Part shown: positions 47,249-56,010 of the stretch, one piece after another | Layout: each line of letters starts with the position of its first letter | How positions within the stretch are numbered: the first letter of the stretch is position 1 | NCBI GenBank assembly: GCA_017411605.1 | Contig: JAFQPR010000080.1 | Span: forward strand, 1 to 60,565 | Length of the DNA stretch: 60,565 bases | Direction: 5' to 3' | Source of the DNA: Clostridia bacterium | Lineage (GTDB): Bacteria > Bacillota > Clostridia > Oscillospirales > CAG-272 | Notes under the pieces: generated by a model | Told to the model about the DNA's origin: nothing | Seen by the model: the letters and a program-made list of their open reading frames with translations, nothing else | Databases searched by the model: none | Position numbers and translations under genes: made by a program

Positions 47249-49441
47249 ATGAAAAAAATAATACTCTTTCTGATTCTTTCGCTGGCACTCGCCGCCCTCA
47301 CCGCGTGCGACACGCTTTTTGAGAATCTCGGAATAACGGATCCTAGCGGTACGGGTGACGGAGACGGTACGAATACCGATAACGGTAACAAAGATAATAA
47401 CGGTGGTGACATCACCGACAATGGTCACTATATAACCGTCACCCTTTCCGAGTTTGACGGAAACGGAAAGCCCGTCACGCGTGAGGAAAAGATAGACCTC
47501 AACGTATTTGCCGAGTTCGGAGGCTACGATAAGTGGCTCGAGTCGAACGTAACGGAGTGGGACATATACCGCTACCGCACCTGCTATGATATAACCGTGA
47601 ACGGCGAGCCGATGCCCGATGGGTATTCCATTAAGGCAGGCGACGTTATCGTTCTTCGAGAGAGAGAGCCCGAATACGTCGTATCTATAAATATGACTAC
47701 CTACGACGGCGGAAAATCCTTCGTCAGCTACCGTCTTTCGGAGCCGATAAGACTCGGTTACCTCTTCGAGCTTCTCGTTGACGATTCGGGACGCTACGCG
47801 CACCATATAGATTACTTCTATCAGGCGTACAGCATAACCGCAGGCGGCGTTGCCTTCAGCACCGATGCGGAGCTTTCGCAGGATATTACTATCGACATAC
47901 ATAAAAAAGCACCGAGCTTCCGCGTGACGGTTATTGACCCCGAGGAAGGCGCCTGTGAGTTCGATATGTATACGCCTACCGACGTTTATACCACCCTTTT
48001 TGAGTATATGTGGAACGGTGGCAGAGTTGAGCTCTTTGACCATTACAAGCTCTACTTCGGCGATGCGGTTATCACCAACACAGAGGACGCGAAAAAATAC
48101 ACGGTCGATGCCTCGCACTCTCTTCTCGTGTTCAAAACGGCAGATGCGACCGATTTTAAAATAGATATAAACAACAGCTATCAGATAAACGCTCTTGCAA
48201 CAATTCCCTGCGACCTTGATGCACTCTTCAAGGAATATCTCGGTATGAGCTACGGCGAGGTGACGGAGATATTCACCCTCGAGTGCGAAGGCAAAATAGT
48301 TGACGGTATACTTCACGGATGCTCTTACGTTGTGCTAAAATTAAAGGAAGACCGTGATGCGTGCGAGGTCAAGCTCGACGTTTATGACGGATACGGCAAT
48401 TATCTTTACTCGGAATCCACAACCGTTCCCTTTGGAACGCCGCTCTCTGAGGCTCGCTTCGGTGAATTTAATCCCGACAGCGCCGCGAGCTACGCCTTCG
48501 TTTATCTTGACGGAAAGCTATTGACGGCGGCTGACCTCACGAAGCTCATCACCCGCGATATCACGCTTGAGAAAAAACCGCCCAAGCCCGAGGTTGAAGA
48601 AGACGAAAGACCTACGGTCACGGTTTGGTTTGAAGAAGGCGGTATCGATACGGATAACCCGAAATACGAATTTCTGAAGCAGTATTTAGATTTCGGCCAC
48701 GAGGCTATGGGCGCTGTAAAAGACTATGCGTTCGACACGGCTATAACCTTTAACGAAGCGTTGGTTGAAATTATCGGCTACGATTACAGGGAGCTTATGA
48801 AGAAAGGAATCTTTGCAGAAGCTTACAGCTACAAATCCAACAATATACTCTCCCCCGACGAAGAATTCACGGGCGAATGCATGATATCCTTCTATGGCGG
48901 AAAGACTATCGAGCTTAAGGTATACCGCGAGGTTGACGGAGTAAGATACGGAAGCTACACCGCCCTCGCTCACTCGGCAATGCGCTTGGTCGACTTTATG
49001 AAGCACTCCGAGTATTTAAGCGGCGGAGCTTTCAGCGAGAGCTTATTCACAAACAGACTTCCCGCATCAGATTCGGGTATGATATTCCCACCTAACTTGT
49101 ACGGCAGAACTATGGAAGATTTTGCCGACAACTTTGACGACTTACATAACGAGCTCGAAACAATCACGGGTACTATGATTATCCGAAACTACGAGCCGTT
49201 CAAGGTTGACTTCTACCATAACGATGAATTTATAAAGAGTGAAACGTATACTCACGCAGTTAAGGTTATCGACCTCTTCCCCGAGGTGCCGGGATATACC
49301 GAGAAGTCCTGCTGCCACGTAAACAGATACATATATACGGGCGAGGGCTTCCATATGTATTACATTATGCAGGATACAACCATCGTGATATACGACGAAT
49401 ACACCCCCGGAGCCGAGGAAGAAAAGGATGGACTTGCGTAA
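47249..49441 (+). CDS. Lipoprotein with tandem small beta modules
   Basis: A 730-residue exported lipoprotein: signal peptide with lipobox AALTAC (Cys near 20), an Asp/Asn/Gly linker (30-58), then five or more modules of about 75-80 residues that each seem to end in a charged turn: REREPE (near 148), HKKAPS (near 226), KTADAT (near 294), KEDRDA (near 370) and EKKPPK (near 440), with further modules to the C-terminus. Several contain a VNGEPMPDGY or LDGKLL turn and an AGD/ITL strand, like beta-grasp or ubiquitin-like repeats. Probably a surface-exposed binding stalk. Strong promoter and AAGGAG. Divergent from TetR. Family not recognised. Confidence 0.65.
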   Translation: MKKIILFLILSLALAALTACDTLFENLGITDPSGTGDGDGTNTDNGNKDNNGGDITDNGHYITVTLSEFDGNGKPVTREEKIDLNVFAEFGGYDKWLESNVTEWDIYRYRTCYDITVNGEPMPDGYSIKAGDVIVLREREPEYVVSINMTTYDGGKSFVSYRLSEPIRLGYLFELLVDDSGRYAHHIDYFYQAYSITAGGVAFSTDAELSQDITIDIHKKAPSFRVTVIDPEEGACEFDMYTPTDVYTTLFEYMWNGGRVELFDHYKLYFGDAVITNTEDAKKYTVDASHSLLVFKTADATDFKIDINNSYQINALATIPCDLDALFKEYLGMSYGEVTEIFTLECEGKIVDGILHGCSYVVLKLKEDRDACEVKLDVYDGYGNYLYSESTTVPFGTPLSEARFGEFNPDSAASYAFVYLDGKLLTAADLTKLITRDITLEKKPPKPEVEEDERPTVTVWFEEGGIDTDNPKYEFLKQYLDFGHEAMGAVKDYAFDTAITFNEALVEIIGYDYRELMKKGIFAEAYSYKSNNILSPDEEFTGECMISFYGGKTIELKVYREVDGVRYGSYTALAHSAMRLVDFMKHSEYLSGGAFSESLFTNRLPASDSGMIFPPNLYGRTMEDFADNFDDLHNELETITGTMIIRNYEPFKVDFYHNDEFIKSETYTHAVKVIDLFPEVPGYTEKSCCHVNRYIYTGEGFHMYYIMQDTTIVIYDEYTPGAEEEKDGLA

Positions 49442-49486
49442 GCATTCCTCGGGCGGACTCAAGATGACACGCGTGGGCGACACACA

Positions 49487-49526
49487 AAAAAAGGAGTACG
49501 GACGATTTGTTCGTGCTCCTTTTCAC
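49487..49526 (+). terminator. Terminator of the 47249 gene
   Basis: AAAAGGAGTACG / CGTGCTCCTTTT stem and T run. Confidence 0.85.
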
Positions 49527-49554
49527 ATTCCTTTCCCTGCAAGGTATAGTGTGT

Positions 49555-49695
49555 TATACCTTTATTTTTCGGCAGTAACAAATGAAGTTTTCGCTGATGC
49601 GAAAGTGAAGTTAAATTTGCCCACTTTGCCGAAGGCAAAACTTCACTTACACATAAAACTTCGCTTTGCCACTTAGGGCAAACTTAGCCTGACAC
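49555..49695. repeat. Hairpin cluster with AAGTGAAGTT linkers
   Basis: Units TTCGC-TGAT-GCGAA, TTTGCC-GAA-GGCAAA and a TTGCC...GGCAA unit separated by AAGTGAAGTT / AACTTCACTT. The design is like the GATGATATAC arrays but with another linker. The linker also occurs inverted, giving a larger palindrome. Not coding. Confidence 0.7.
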
Positions 49696-49744
49696 CTGTC
49701 AAAGAGCAGGTGCTCCAAGCGGACTATATTTTAACGATTCTTAT

Positions 49745-50251
49745 TCAGATATCACTCATTTCAGCTAGCATAATATATCTTATGCTTTTCTCTCTTTGTC
49801 GGGCATACTGTATAGTTGACCATGTTCCGCCTTTATCATTACCATTCCAAATAGCCAAAACAAGATCAGAACAGTCAACCATAAACTTATTTCTCTTATG
49901 CATGCATCCCCTGAAAAAATGATCTGAAACAATATGGCATTTACTGCATTTACTCAAAATATCGTAATACTCTTCCTGATGTCTTTTCAGATTTTTCGGA
50001 TAAGGCTTAGGATAAGGCAACGCGGCTTCCAGCTTAATATATTTATATTTGTTCCGGAGCATTATAACCGTCTTGGCAAAATCAATATCAGCTCCTTCTG
50101 CCATACCTGTAATAAACGTATCATATCCCGCTTTTATTAAACTCTCCACTTCTTTAGCTAGCTTTTTTAAATAATTGATAAACAGTGGATTATCTTCATC
50201 CCTTGGAAAAGTAAAGCCGGAAGGTCTATGTCCTGTAACACAGCAAATCAC
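49745..50251 (-). CDS. SLOG-family (YpsA/DUF1273-like) nucleotide-binding protein
   Basis: A 168-residue Rossmannoid protein. The N-terminus MICCVTGHRPSGFTF and FITGMAEGADIDFAKTVI (near 46-63) match YpsA/DprA-like SLOG proteins that bind nucleotides or NAD-derived ligands; the stretch CSDLVLAIWNGNDKGGTWSTIQYA (near 127-150) completes the ligand site. GTG start at 50251 with AAGAGG. Divergent from an XRE mini-repressor; nested inverted repeats in the shared promoter imply common control. In phage-defence systems SLOG proteins act as sensors, but no effector is adjacent. Confidence 0.85.
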   Translation of the reverse strand: MICCVTGHRPSGFTFPRDEDNPLFINYLKKLAKEVESLIKAGYDTFITGMAEGADIDFAKTVIMLRNKYKYIKLEAALPYPKPYPKNLKRHQEEYYDILSKCSKCHIVSDHFFRGCMHKRNKFMVDCSDLVLAIWNGNDKGGTWSTIQYARQREKSIRYIMLAEMSDI

Positions 50252-50255
50252 AAAA

Positions 50256-50360
50256 ATATACCTCTTTTTTTATTTTTGACCAATATAGCGGTCAATATCT
50301 CTTCTGATTATAGCATAAAATATTGTTAATTGCAACCGATATTGGTCAAAAGAGGTATAT
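50256..50360. promoter_or_regulatory. Nested inverted repeats in the SLOG-XRE divergent promoter
   Basis: TTTTGACCAATAT (50274-50286) and ATATTGGTCAAAA (50339-50351) are perfect 13-bp inverted repeats; a second pair, ATATACCTCTT (from 50256) and AAGAGGTATAT (to 50360), carries both ribosome sites. A shorter GCGGTCAATAT / ACCGATATTGG pair lies inside. Likely operators for the XRE protein encoded at 50361. Confidence 0.7.
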
Positions 50361-50603
50361 ATGGAACAAAAATTAAGAAGAGATCGATTTATGGGTGAAA
50401 ATCTGAGAGTCCTTCGTGATAAGCACGGGATTTCACAGGAAAAACTATGCGCCGAGCTTCAACGCCGAGGCTGCGACATTGGGCGCACCACTTACGCAAA
50501 GTATGAATCCGGTGAGTTAAATATTAAAATAAGTGTTATTATCGAGCTGAAAAAGATATACGGATGCACGTACGACGAGTTTTTCGACGGACTTGACAAC
50601 TAA
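50361..50603 (+). CDS. XRE-family mini-repressor
   Basis: An 80-residue helix-turn-helix protein: GENLRVLRDKHGISQEKLCAEL then GRTTYAKYESGELNIKI and a DEFFDGLDN end. RBS AAGAGGT. Divergent partner of the SLOG gene with symmetric operators between them, so it most probably represses both. Fourth short XRE protein of this kind in the window (with 36277, 39281, 39534). Confidence 0.85.
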   Translation: MEQKLRRDRFMGENLRVLRDKHGISQEKLCAELQRRGCDIGRTTYAKYESGELNIKISVIIELKKIYGCTYDEFFDGLDN

Positions 50604-50663
50604 CAGCGAACAATATAATTTTAATCAAAGAGAATTCCCAATTTAGGTGTGAGCAAATAAAAG

Positions 50664-50699
50664 CGGCAGAAGCATAATCAAAAACAGTGCTTCTGCCGT
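50664..50699 (+). terminator. Terminator-like hairpin after the XRE gene
   Basis: CGGCAGAAGC / GCTTCTGCCG stem with a 15-nt loop followed by TAGTTTTATAT. Confidence 0.65.
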
Positions 50700-50775
50700 A
50701 GTTTTATATAAATTTAAAATCAAGAGTCTAAATTGATAAAAACTCCGAATTAACGATTTTTGAGCATAATTGTTT

Positions 50776-50885
50776 ACAAATCTGCGTTATGCGTTGCGTT
50801 TCTTTTCTCTTGGAGATTCTCCAAAGGCTTTTTTAAACGCTTTATAAAAGTTGGCGTAGTTCTCGTATCCGACCTCGCGAGCCGC
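50776..50885 (-). pseudogene. Orphan duplicate of the AraC gene 3' end
   Basis: These 110 bp match 52553-52662 with four substitutions and no gap; there the sequence is the last ~100 nt of the AraC gene plus 11 nt past its stop. Here nothing of the AraC gene lies beyond, so it is a broken fragment. The two copies are direct repeats bracketing the DUF4143 ATPase gene. Confidence 0.9.
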
Positions 50886-51170
50886 GTGCAGATTGCTATG
50901 CGAGCGAGAGGCGTACATAGGTACGCCGAGCAAGGAAACGAGGATAAAACAAAAAACTATAATAGAATGGAAGAAATTCAGAGAATTTCAACCTTGATAT
51001 ATTTAAATCTGCATAAAGAAACGACAGAAACACTGTTTTTACACATGCTTCTGTCGTTTTTTATTTGGTTCTGCCTAAATGTGACAGCCCCTTATATGAA
51101 ACTGCTTTGCGGCAGATACGCCATGTGAGCTCTTTTTTAATGAGTGAGTGAGCAACAAACAGTTAATAAC
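50886..51170. other. Gene-free region past the AraC fragment
   Basis: No credible gene. Holds an intrinsic terminator AACGACAGA / TCTGTCGTT with T run at about 51020-51066; on the minus strand it is over 100 nt past the ATPase stop. Confidence 0.6.
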
Positions 51171-52400
51171 TTAAATCACCCAAATCGGCACGATAAGATT
51201 ATCTCTATCGAATGCACCGAATTGATCCGACATACAAAGAACGGCTCCTGTTCCAAGTTGCAGAGAGGATTTATCAATCACACTAAACGTGCGAACGATG
51301 CGCTTATCAGGGTTGGCGGTTTTTTTGATTTCTAACGGGTAAAGCTTTCCGTCACCCTCCATAATGACATCAATTTCTTTAGCATCACGGTCACGGTAAA
51401 AATACAAATAAGGTTCTCTACCTGCGTTCTGATAACCTTTCATTATCTCAGACACAGTAAAGTTTTCAAGGAGTGCTCCGCTCATTGCTCCACTTTCAGC
51501 AACCTCCGGGGAGGACCATTTGGTAAGATAACATACTAGTCCCGTATCATAAAAATATACTTTCGGTGTCTTAATTGTGCGTTTTAATACGTTATTTGAG
51601 TAAGGGTGAAGAAGGAATATAATACCTAATGTTTCCAAAATATTCATCCACGCCTTTGCCGTCGGCATATCTATTTCCGCATCTTCCGCGAGAGCGTGAT
51701 AGTTTAAAAGCTGTGACGTTCTTGCAGCCACTGCAGTAATAAATCGATTAAACTTTAACGCATCCACCGTACCGGAAATATCGCGCACGTCGCGCTCTAC
51801 GTAGGTAGAAAGATATGACGAATAATACATATTACGATCGGGGTAAAGTCCTGATACGATACCGGGCATCGAGCCTTTCCATATGCGCTCAAACAAAGCA
51901 GGCGTATCTTGGGGCTCGATTTTCTTACACTCATCTATCAATACGTTCATATTCGTGGTAAACGGAATACAATCCGCACCCACAATTTCCCGTTGCGACA
52001 TAGGTGACATATGAAGAAGTGCTACTCGTCCTGCGAGAGATTCTTGAACACCGCGCATAAGTCTGAATATCTGAGAGCCGGTCATCCAAAAATCACCGGG
52101 ATTGTGATGTTCGTCTATATGGATCTTAATATAAGTGAAAAGCTCGGGAGCGTACTGAACCTCGTCAATCAAGACAGGAGGTTTGTGTATTTGCAGAAAA
52201 AGCGCAGGATCGTTTTTCGCCATATCGCGAGTAGCAAGATCATCAAGGGACACGTATTTGCGTCCTTTATTTTCTTTCTCTGCGAGCGAACGCAACATTG
52301 TTGTTTTCCCCGCCTGGCGGGGTCCCGTCAGCAAAATCGCAGAGTAGGATTCTGACAACTCGAGAATGCGATTTTCCATATGACGCAAAATATAACTCAT
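51171..52400 (-). CDS. AAA ATPase with DUF4143, second copy type
   Basis: A 409-residue stand-alone ATPase with Walker A GPRQAGKTT (near 26-34), Walker B PPVLIDEVQ (near 73-81), WMTGSQIFRLM sensor-like motif and a DUF4143 C-terminal part (LLENFTVSEIMKGYQNAGREPYLYFYRDRDAKEIDVIME with the KEIDVI acid). Start 52400 has GGAGG. Same architecture as 17475-18797 but clearly a different subfamily. It lies between direct repeats of 110 bp made from the AraC gene end, suggesting it came in, or was copied, with a recombination event. Confidence 0.85.
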   Translation of the reverse strand: MSYILRHMENRILELSESYSAILLTGPRQAGKTTMLRSLAEKENKGRKYVSLDDLATRDMAKNDPALFLQIHKPPVLIDEVQYAPELFTYIKIHIDEHHNPGDFWMTGSQIFRLMRGVQESLAGRVALLHMSPMSQREIVGADCIPFTTNMNVLIDECKKIEPQDTPALFERIWKGSMPGIVSGLYPDRNMYYSSYLSTYVERDVRDISGTVDALKFNRFITAVAARTSQLLNYHALAEDAEIDMPTAKAWMNILETLGIIFLLHPYSNNVLKRTIKTPKVYFYDTGLVCYLTKWSSPEVAESGAMSGALLENFTVSEIMKGYQNAGREPYLYFYRDRDAKEIDVIMEGDGKLYPLEIKKTANPDKRIVRTFSVIDKSSLQLGTGAVLCMSDQFGAFDRDNLIVPIWVI

Positions 52401-52563
52401 ATATACCTCCAAATAACTTCGGCAGATTTTATTTCCTTTATTATAACCGAAAAGTAGTTGTTTGTCAATTGATTTTTCGGCAGATTTTTATAAATTCACT
52501 AAATTTGCCGAAAAAACTAAAGAGCGACTAATAATGATTGATATTTATTAAGACAAATCTGCG

Positions 52564-53355
52564 TTATGCGTTGCGTTTCTTTTCTCTAGGAGATTCGCCA
52601 AAGGCTTTTTTAAACGCTTTATAAAAGTTGGCGTAATTCTCGTATCCGACCTCGCGTGCCGCCTCTGCCGCAGCAGTTCCCGAGAGGATAAGGCTTGCCG
52701 CGTACGCAAGCTTCTTTTGCAAAATATACTGCTTCGGAGATATCTTCATCTCCGACTGAAAGACGTGGCAGATCGTGGATTTTGACAAGAAAAGGCTTGC
52801 CGCCATATCGTCGAGAAGTATTTTTTCGCGAAAATGCGAGTCTATATACTCGACCACCGCCGTGACGGTGGGATTGACGCTCACTCGCTCACTCTCACCC
52901 GCCCTGTACGTATGGATATACATTGCCTCGGTAAGCAGTCCGCCGACGAGCGGCATATACCGCTCGATATTCTCCTCCGCAAATATATCAAGCAGCATTT
53001 TCATAAGCCCCCTCTGCGTGCTTTCTCTTGACACGGGGTGCGAGCTTATCTTCAAGTTAAAGTCATCTCTTATCTCGCTTGGTATGAGTGACTCGTCGAA
53101 AAGAACGGTCGCTCTTTTATAAGTGATATCACCGACGGTAAACACGCTGTGATAAGTCAGGGGCGGTATCATTATTATCTCGCCCGCGCCGAGCATATAT
53201 TTCTCATTATCCGCGACGATACTTATTTTTCCCTCGAATACCGCTATCATCTCATACCTCGTATGAGAGTGATTTTCGAAGATGTGCTCTCCGTCAAGAG
53301 TTCCCTCTCTGTAGGATACTCTCATATTTTCGTTTTGCATCGTTCTGTGCGCCAT
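52564..53355 (-). CDS. AraC-family regulator of the oxidoreductase cluster
   Basis: A 263-residue regulator: N-terminal cupin (about 10-130, HIFENHSHTRYEMIAVFEGKI) and a C-terminal double helix-turn-helix (about 165-263; LLDDMAASLFLSKSTICHVFQ then AREVGYENYANFYKAFKKAFGESPRE). Start 53355 follows GGGGGAAG. It is divergent from the OYE-like gene, so it is probably the activator of the 53506-60357 cluster. Its last ~100 nt are duplicated at 50776. Ligand is likely the cluster's substrate, an unidentified sugar-like compound. Confidence 0.87.
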   Translation of the reverse strand: MAHRTMQNENMRVSYREGTLDGEHIFENHSHTRYEMIAVFEGKISIVADNEKYMLGAGEIIMIPPLTYHSVFTVGDITYKRATVLFDESLIPSEIRDDFNLKISSHPVSRESTQRGLMKMLLDIFAEENIERYMPLVGGLLTEAMYIHTYRAGESERVSVNPTVTAVVEYIDSHFREKILLDDMAASLFLSKSTICHVFQSEMKISPKQYILQKKLAYAASLILSGTAAAEAAREVGYENYANFYKAFKKAFGESPREKKRNA

Positions 53356-53399
53356 AACTTCCCCCACGCGTAAAAGGTTTTATTTATTTTAGCATATAT

Positions 53400-53463
53400 T
53401 TGCAAGAATTGCAATGTTTTAGCGAAAAAGGATATTGTATTATTACAAAATTTGTGATATCAT
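53400..53463 (+). promoter_or_regulatory. Promoter and site of the oxidoreductase cluster
   Basis: TTGTAT (53435-53440), 17-nt spacer, TATCAT (53458-53463). Upstream TTGCAA-GAA-TTGCAA (53400-53414) is both a direct and inverted repeat and a candidate AraC site. Confidence 0.55.
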
Positions 53464-53505
53464 CTAACTAAAGGATAAATATTTAATATAGAGAGGTAGT
53501 TTTAA

Positions 53506-54717
53506 ATGAGCGTATTAAACGATAGCGTTATCATTGACGGCGTTACCTTTGCTAACCGCATAGTTTTTCAGCCTATGGAGGGCTGCGACTGCAACAGTGA
53601 CGGTACTCCGAGCGAGCTTACCGTAGCAAAGTACGTCAATGCCGCAAAGTCGGGAGCGGGACTTATCTGGATGGAGGCGAACGCGGTTTGCCCCGAGGGT
53701 AGGACGAATCCCGGTCAGATGATGCTTACGAAGGAAAATCTCCAGAAGTTCAAGAGCTTCGTTGCCGATCTCAAACGGATCGCGAAGGATGAGTGCGGTA
53801 TCAATCCTGTTATCATTCTTCAGCTCACCCATTCGGGCAGGCAGAGTATCGTTCCCATGATCGCGTACAGACACCCCATTTACGAGGAAAAGCGTCCCGT
53901 TACCGACGATAATATCGTCACGGACGAGTACCTTAAGACTCTCCCCGAGAAGTATGCGGCATCCGCTCTTCTCGCAATCGAGGCAGGCTTTGACGGAGTT
54001 GACGTTAAGAGCTGCCACGGATATCTCTTCCAGGAGCTTCTCTCGGCGTTCAACCGCCCCGGTGAGTACGGCGGCTCGTTTGAGAACAGAATAAGACTTT
54101 ATATCGACTCGGTCAAGGCTGTTAAGGCGGCTGTTCCCGCGGATTATCTCGTCGTATCAAGACTCGGCGCGGCAGATATGGTTCCGAAGCCCTACGGATT
54201 CGGTACGACCGAGGATAACGAGCTTGATCTCACCGAAACGGATATGCTCGTTGAAAGACTTATGGCTGAGGGTATCAAGCTCATAAACATAACGATAGGC
54301 AATCCATATTACAATCCGCATATCAACCGTCCATTCCGTCAGGGCGCGTACGTCGCCCCCGAAGCTCCCGAGGTCGGTCTTGCGAGATTCATTACCGTGC
54401 AGAAGCACTTGAAGGACAAATTCCCCGCCCTCTCTATCGTAGGCTCGGGTCTGTCTTATTACAGAGCAGACCTTATGGAGCGCGCCGAGGAGATGATAAG
54501 CGTAGGCGCGGCTGACCTCGTCGGCTTCGGTCGAGGCTCTATCGCTTATCCTATGTTTTACAGAGATTGGAAGGACGGCAAGTTCGACGCGAAGAAGTGC
54601 TGTGTTTCCTGCTCAAAATGCACGGCTCTTATGCGCGCGAAGTGCGTTTCGGGCTGCGCTGTGTTCAATGAATATTACAGAAACTTATATAAGGAGAAAG
54701 TGGCATGTCAAAAATAG
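53506..54717 (+). CDS. OYE-like NADH:flavin oxidoreductase with Cys cluster
   Basis: A 403-residue TIM-barrel FMN enzyme of the old yellow enzyme/2,4-dienoyl-CoA reductase group: NRIVFQPMEGCD at the start, QLTHSGRQS near 106 with the flavin- and substrate-contact residues, GFDGVDVKSCHGYLFQELLSAFNRP near 161, and VGFGRGSIAYP near 338. The C-terminus holds CCVSCSKCTALMRAKCVSGC, a Cys cluster that resembles the [4Fe-4S] site of the longer family members, although the following FAD/NAD domain is missing; such truncated types exist. Probably reduces or isomerises an enone or unsaturated sugar. Overlaps the SDR gene by 13 nt. Confidence 0.85.
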   Translation: MSVLNDSVIIDGVTFANRIVFQPMEGCDCNSDGTPSELTVAKYVNAAKSGAGLIWMEANAVCPEGRTNPGQMMLTKENLQKFKSFVADLKRIAKDECGINPVIILQLTHSGRQSIVPMIAYRHPIYEEKRPVTDDNIVTDEYLKTLPEKYAASALLAIEAGFDGVDVKSCHGYLFQELLSAFNRPGEYGGSFENRIRLYIDSVKAVKAAVPADYLVVSRLGAADMVPKPYGFGTTEDNELDLTETDMLVERLMAEGIKLINITIGNPYYNPHINRPFRQGAYVAPEAPEVGLARFITVQKHLKDKFPALSIVGSGLSYYRADLMERAEEMISVGAADLVGFGRGSIAYPMFYRDWKDGKFDAKKCCVSCSKCTALMRAKCVSGCAVFNEYYRNLYKEKVACQK

Positions 54718-55439
54718 CTATAGTTACAGGTGCATATCAGGGCATCGGAAAAGGAATCGCGGACGGACTTAAGGGCGCGGGTTATACCGTTATCTACTCC
54801 GACGTGCACGCAGAAATGGAGGGCGAGATATACTGCAAGTGCGATATATCCAAGGCTGAGGACAGAATCGCTCTTCGCGATTTCGCTCTTGAGAAGTTCG
54901 GCAGGATCGACCTTCTCGTTAACAATGCGGGCGTTGCCTGCAAGGTAAGACTCGACGTTCTCGAAACCACCGAGGAGAGCTTTGACAGAGTTGTCGGCAT
55001 CAATACCAAGGGTACGTTCTTTATGTGCCAGGTGTTCGCTAACGCTATGATAGAGTGCCTGGCAAAGGGACTCGAGGACTATTCTCCGAGAATAGTTAAT
55101 ATCGCTTCAAACTCCAGCTATACGTCAAGCACCAGCCGCGGTGAATACTGCATCTCCAAGGCGGGCGTTTCTATGACCACTCTTCTCTTCGCGGATAAGC
55201 TTGCCGAGTTCGGTATCCCTGTTTTCGAGGTTCGCCCCGGCATCATCAAGACTCCTATGACCGACGTCGTTTCTGCTAAGTACGATAAGCTTATTGCCGA
55301 GGGTATCACTCCCATCAAACGCTGGGGTACGCCCGAGGACGTTGCAAACTGCGTTATTGCGGCGGCGAGTGGGCTGCTCGATTTCGGTACAGGAACCGTG
55401 CTTAATGCGGATGGGGGATTCCACATCCGTAGACTCTGA
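54705..55439 (+). CDS. Short-chain dehydrogenase/reductase
   Basis: A 244-residue classical SDR with TGAYQGIGKGIADGL (NAD(P) loop), NNAG (near 74), the catalytic Ser in SNSSYTSS (near 138), YCISKAG (Tyr-x3-Lys near 150) and GGF near the end. Acidic residue after strand 2 (YSDVHAE) suggests NAD preference. RBS AAGGAGA; overlaps the upstream flavoenzyme gene, so they act in one pathway, probably oxidising or reducing a sugar or cyclitol hydroxyl. Confidence 0.9.
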   Translation: MSKIAIVTGAYQGIGKGIADGLKGAGYTVIYSDVHAEMEGEIYCKCDISKAEDRIALRDFALEKFGRIDLLVNNAGVACKVRLDVLETTEESFDRVVGINTKGTFFMCQVFANAMIECLAKGLEDYSPRIVNIASNSSYTSSTSRGEYCISKAGVSMTTLLFADKLAEFGIPVFEVRPGIIKTPMTDVVSAKYDKLIAEGITPIKRWGTPEDVANCVIAAASGLLDFGTGTVLNADGGFHIRRL

Positions 55440-55447
55440 TTTAAAGC

Positions 55448-55955
55448 GGTGTATTTTGTGATAACCGGAAATGACGAATTTATATTTAATAAACTCTGTT
55501 AGCTGACGAAAGTCCGTGCGAATTTATTTTAGCTAAGGTTGAAACACTCCGTGTTTCTTCCGTTTGATTATAGTCATTTCCTATCTCCGTTTTCCCACCT
55601 CGCCGTACCCTCGTACGGCTCTCGGTGTGAAGAACGAAGATTTCTCATCAAAATCTCCTCGCATCAGGCTTTTACTAAATCTTGTGCTTTGTGCTAACCC
55701 GGTGTATTTTGTGATAACCGGAAATGACGAATTTATATTCAGTAAGCTCTGTTAGCTGACGAAAGTCAGTGCGAATTTATTTTAGCTGAGGTTGAAACAC
55801 TCCGTGTTTCTTCCGTTTGATTATTGTCATTTCCTATCTCCGTTTTCCCACCTCGCCGTACCCTCGTAAGGCTCTCGGCGTGAAGAACGAAGATTTCTCT
55901 CCAAAACCCCCTCGCTTTAAAGGCTTTTACTACACCTTTTACTTTGTGCTAATTC
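55448..55955. repeat. Two tandem ~254-bp repeats with conserved hairpins
   Basis: Copies at 55448-55700 and 55701-55955 with a partial third at 55956-55995. Each has an outer stem GGAAATGAC (55467-55475) / GTCATTTCC (55573-55581) and an inner hairpin GAAACAC-TCC-GTGTTTC (55541-55557). A diverged single copy at about 60405-60530 has GAAAATGAC / GTCATTTTC and GAAATTC-TAC-GAATTTC, with the pairing kept through compensatory changes. No SD-led reading frame; a 63-codon frame at 55564 is not conserved. Function unknown; RNA element or mobile repeat. Confidence 0.85.
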
Positions 55956-56010
55956 GGTGTATTTCGGGATAACCGGAAATGCAAGCTCTGTGCTGATTTA
56001 GGCTGAAAAT

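Noticed and set aside
50760-51128. 122-codon plus-strand frame over the AraC fragment
   Set aside because: It runs antisense through the duplicated AraC end and has no SD or family.
55564-55755. 63-codon frame in the tandem 254-bp repeat
   Set aside because: It is not preserved in the second copy or in the copy at 60405 and has no SD.
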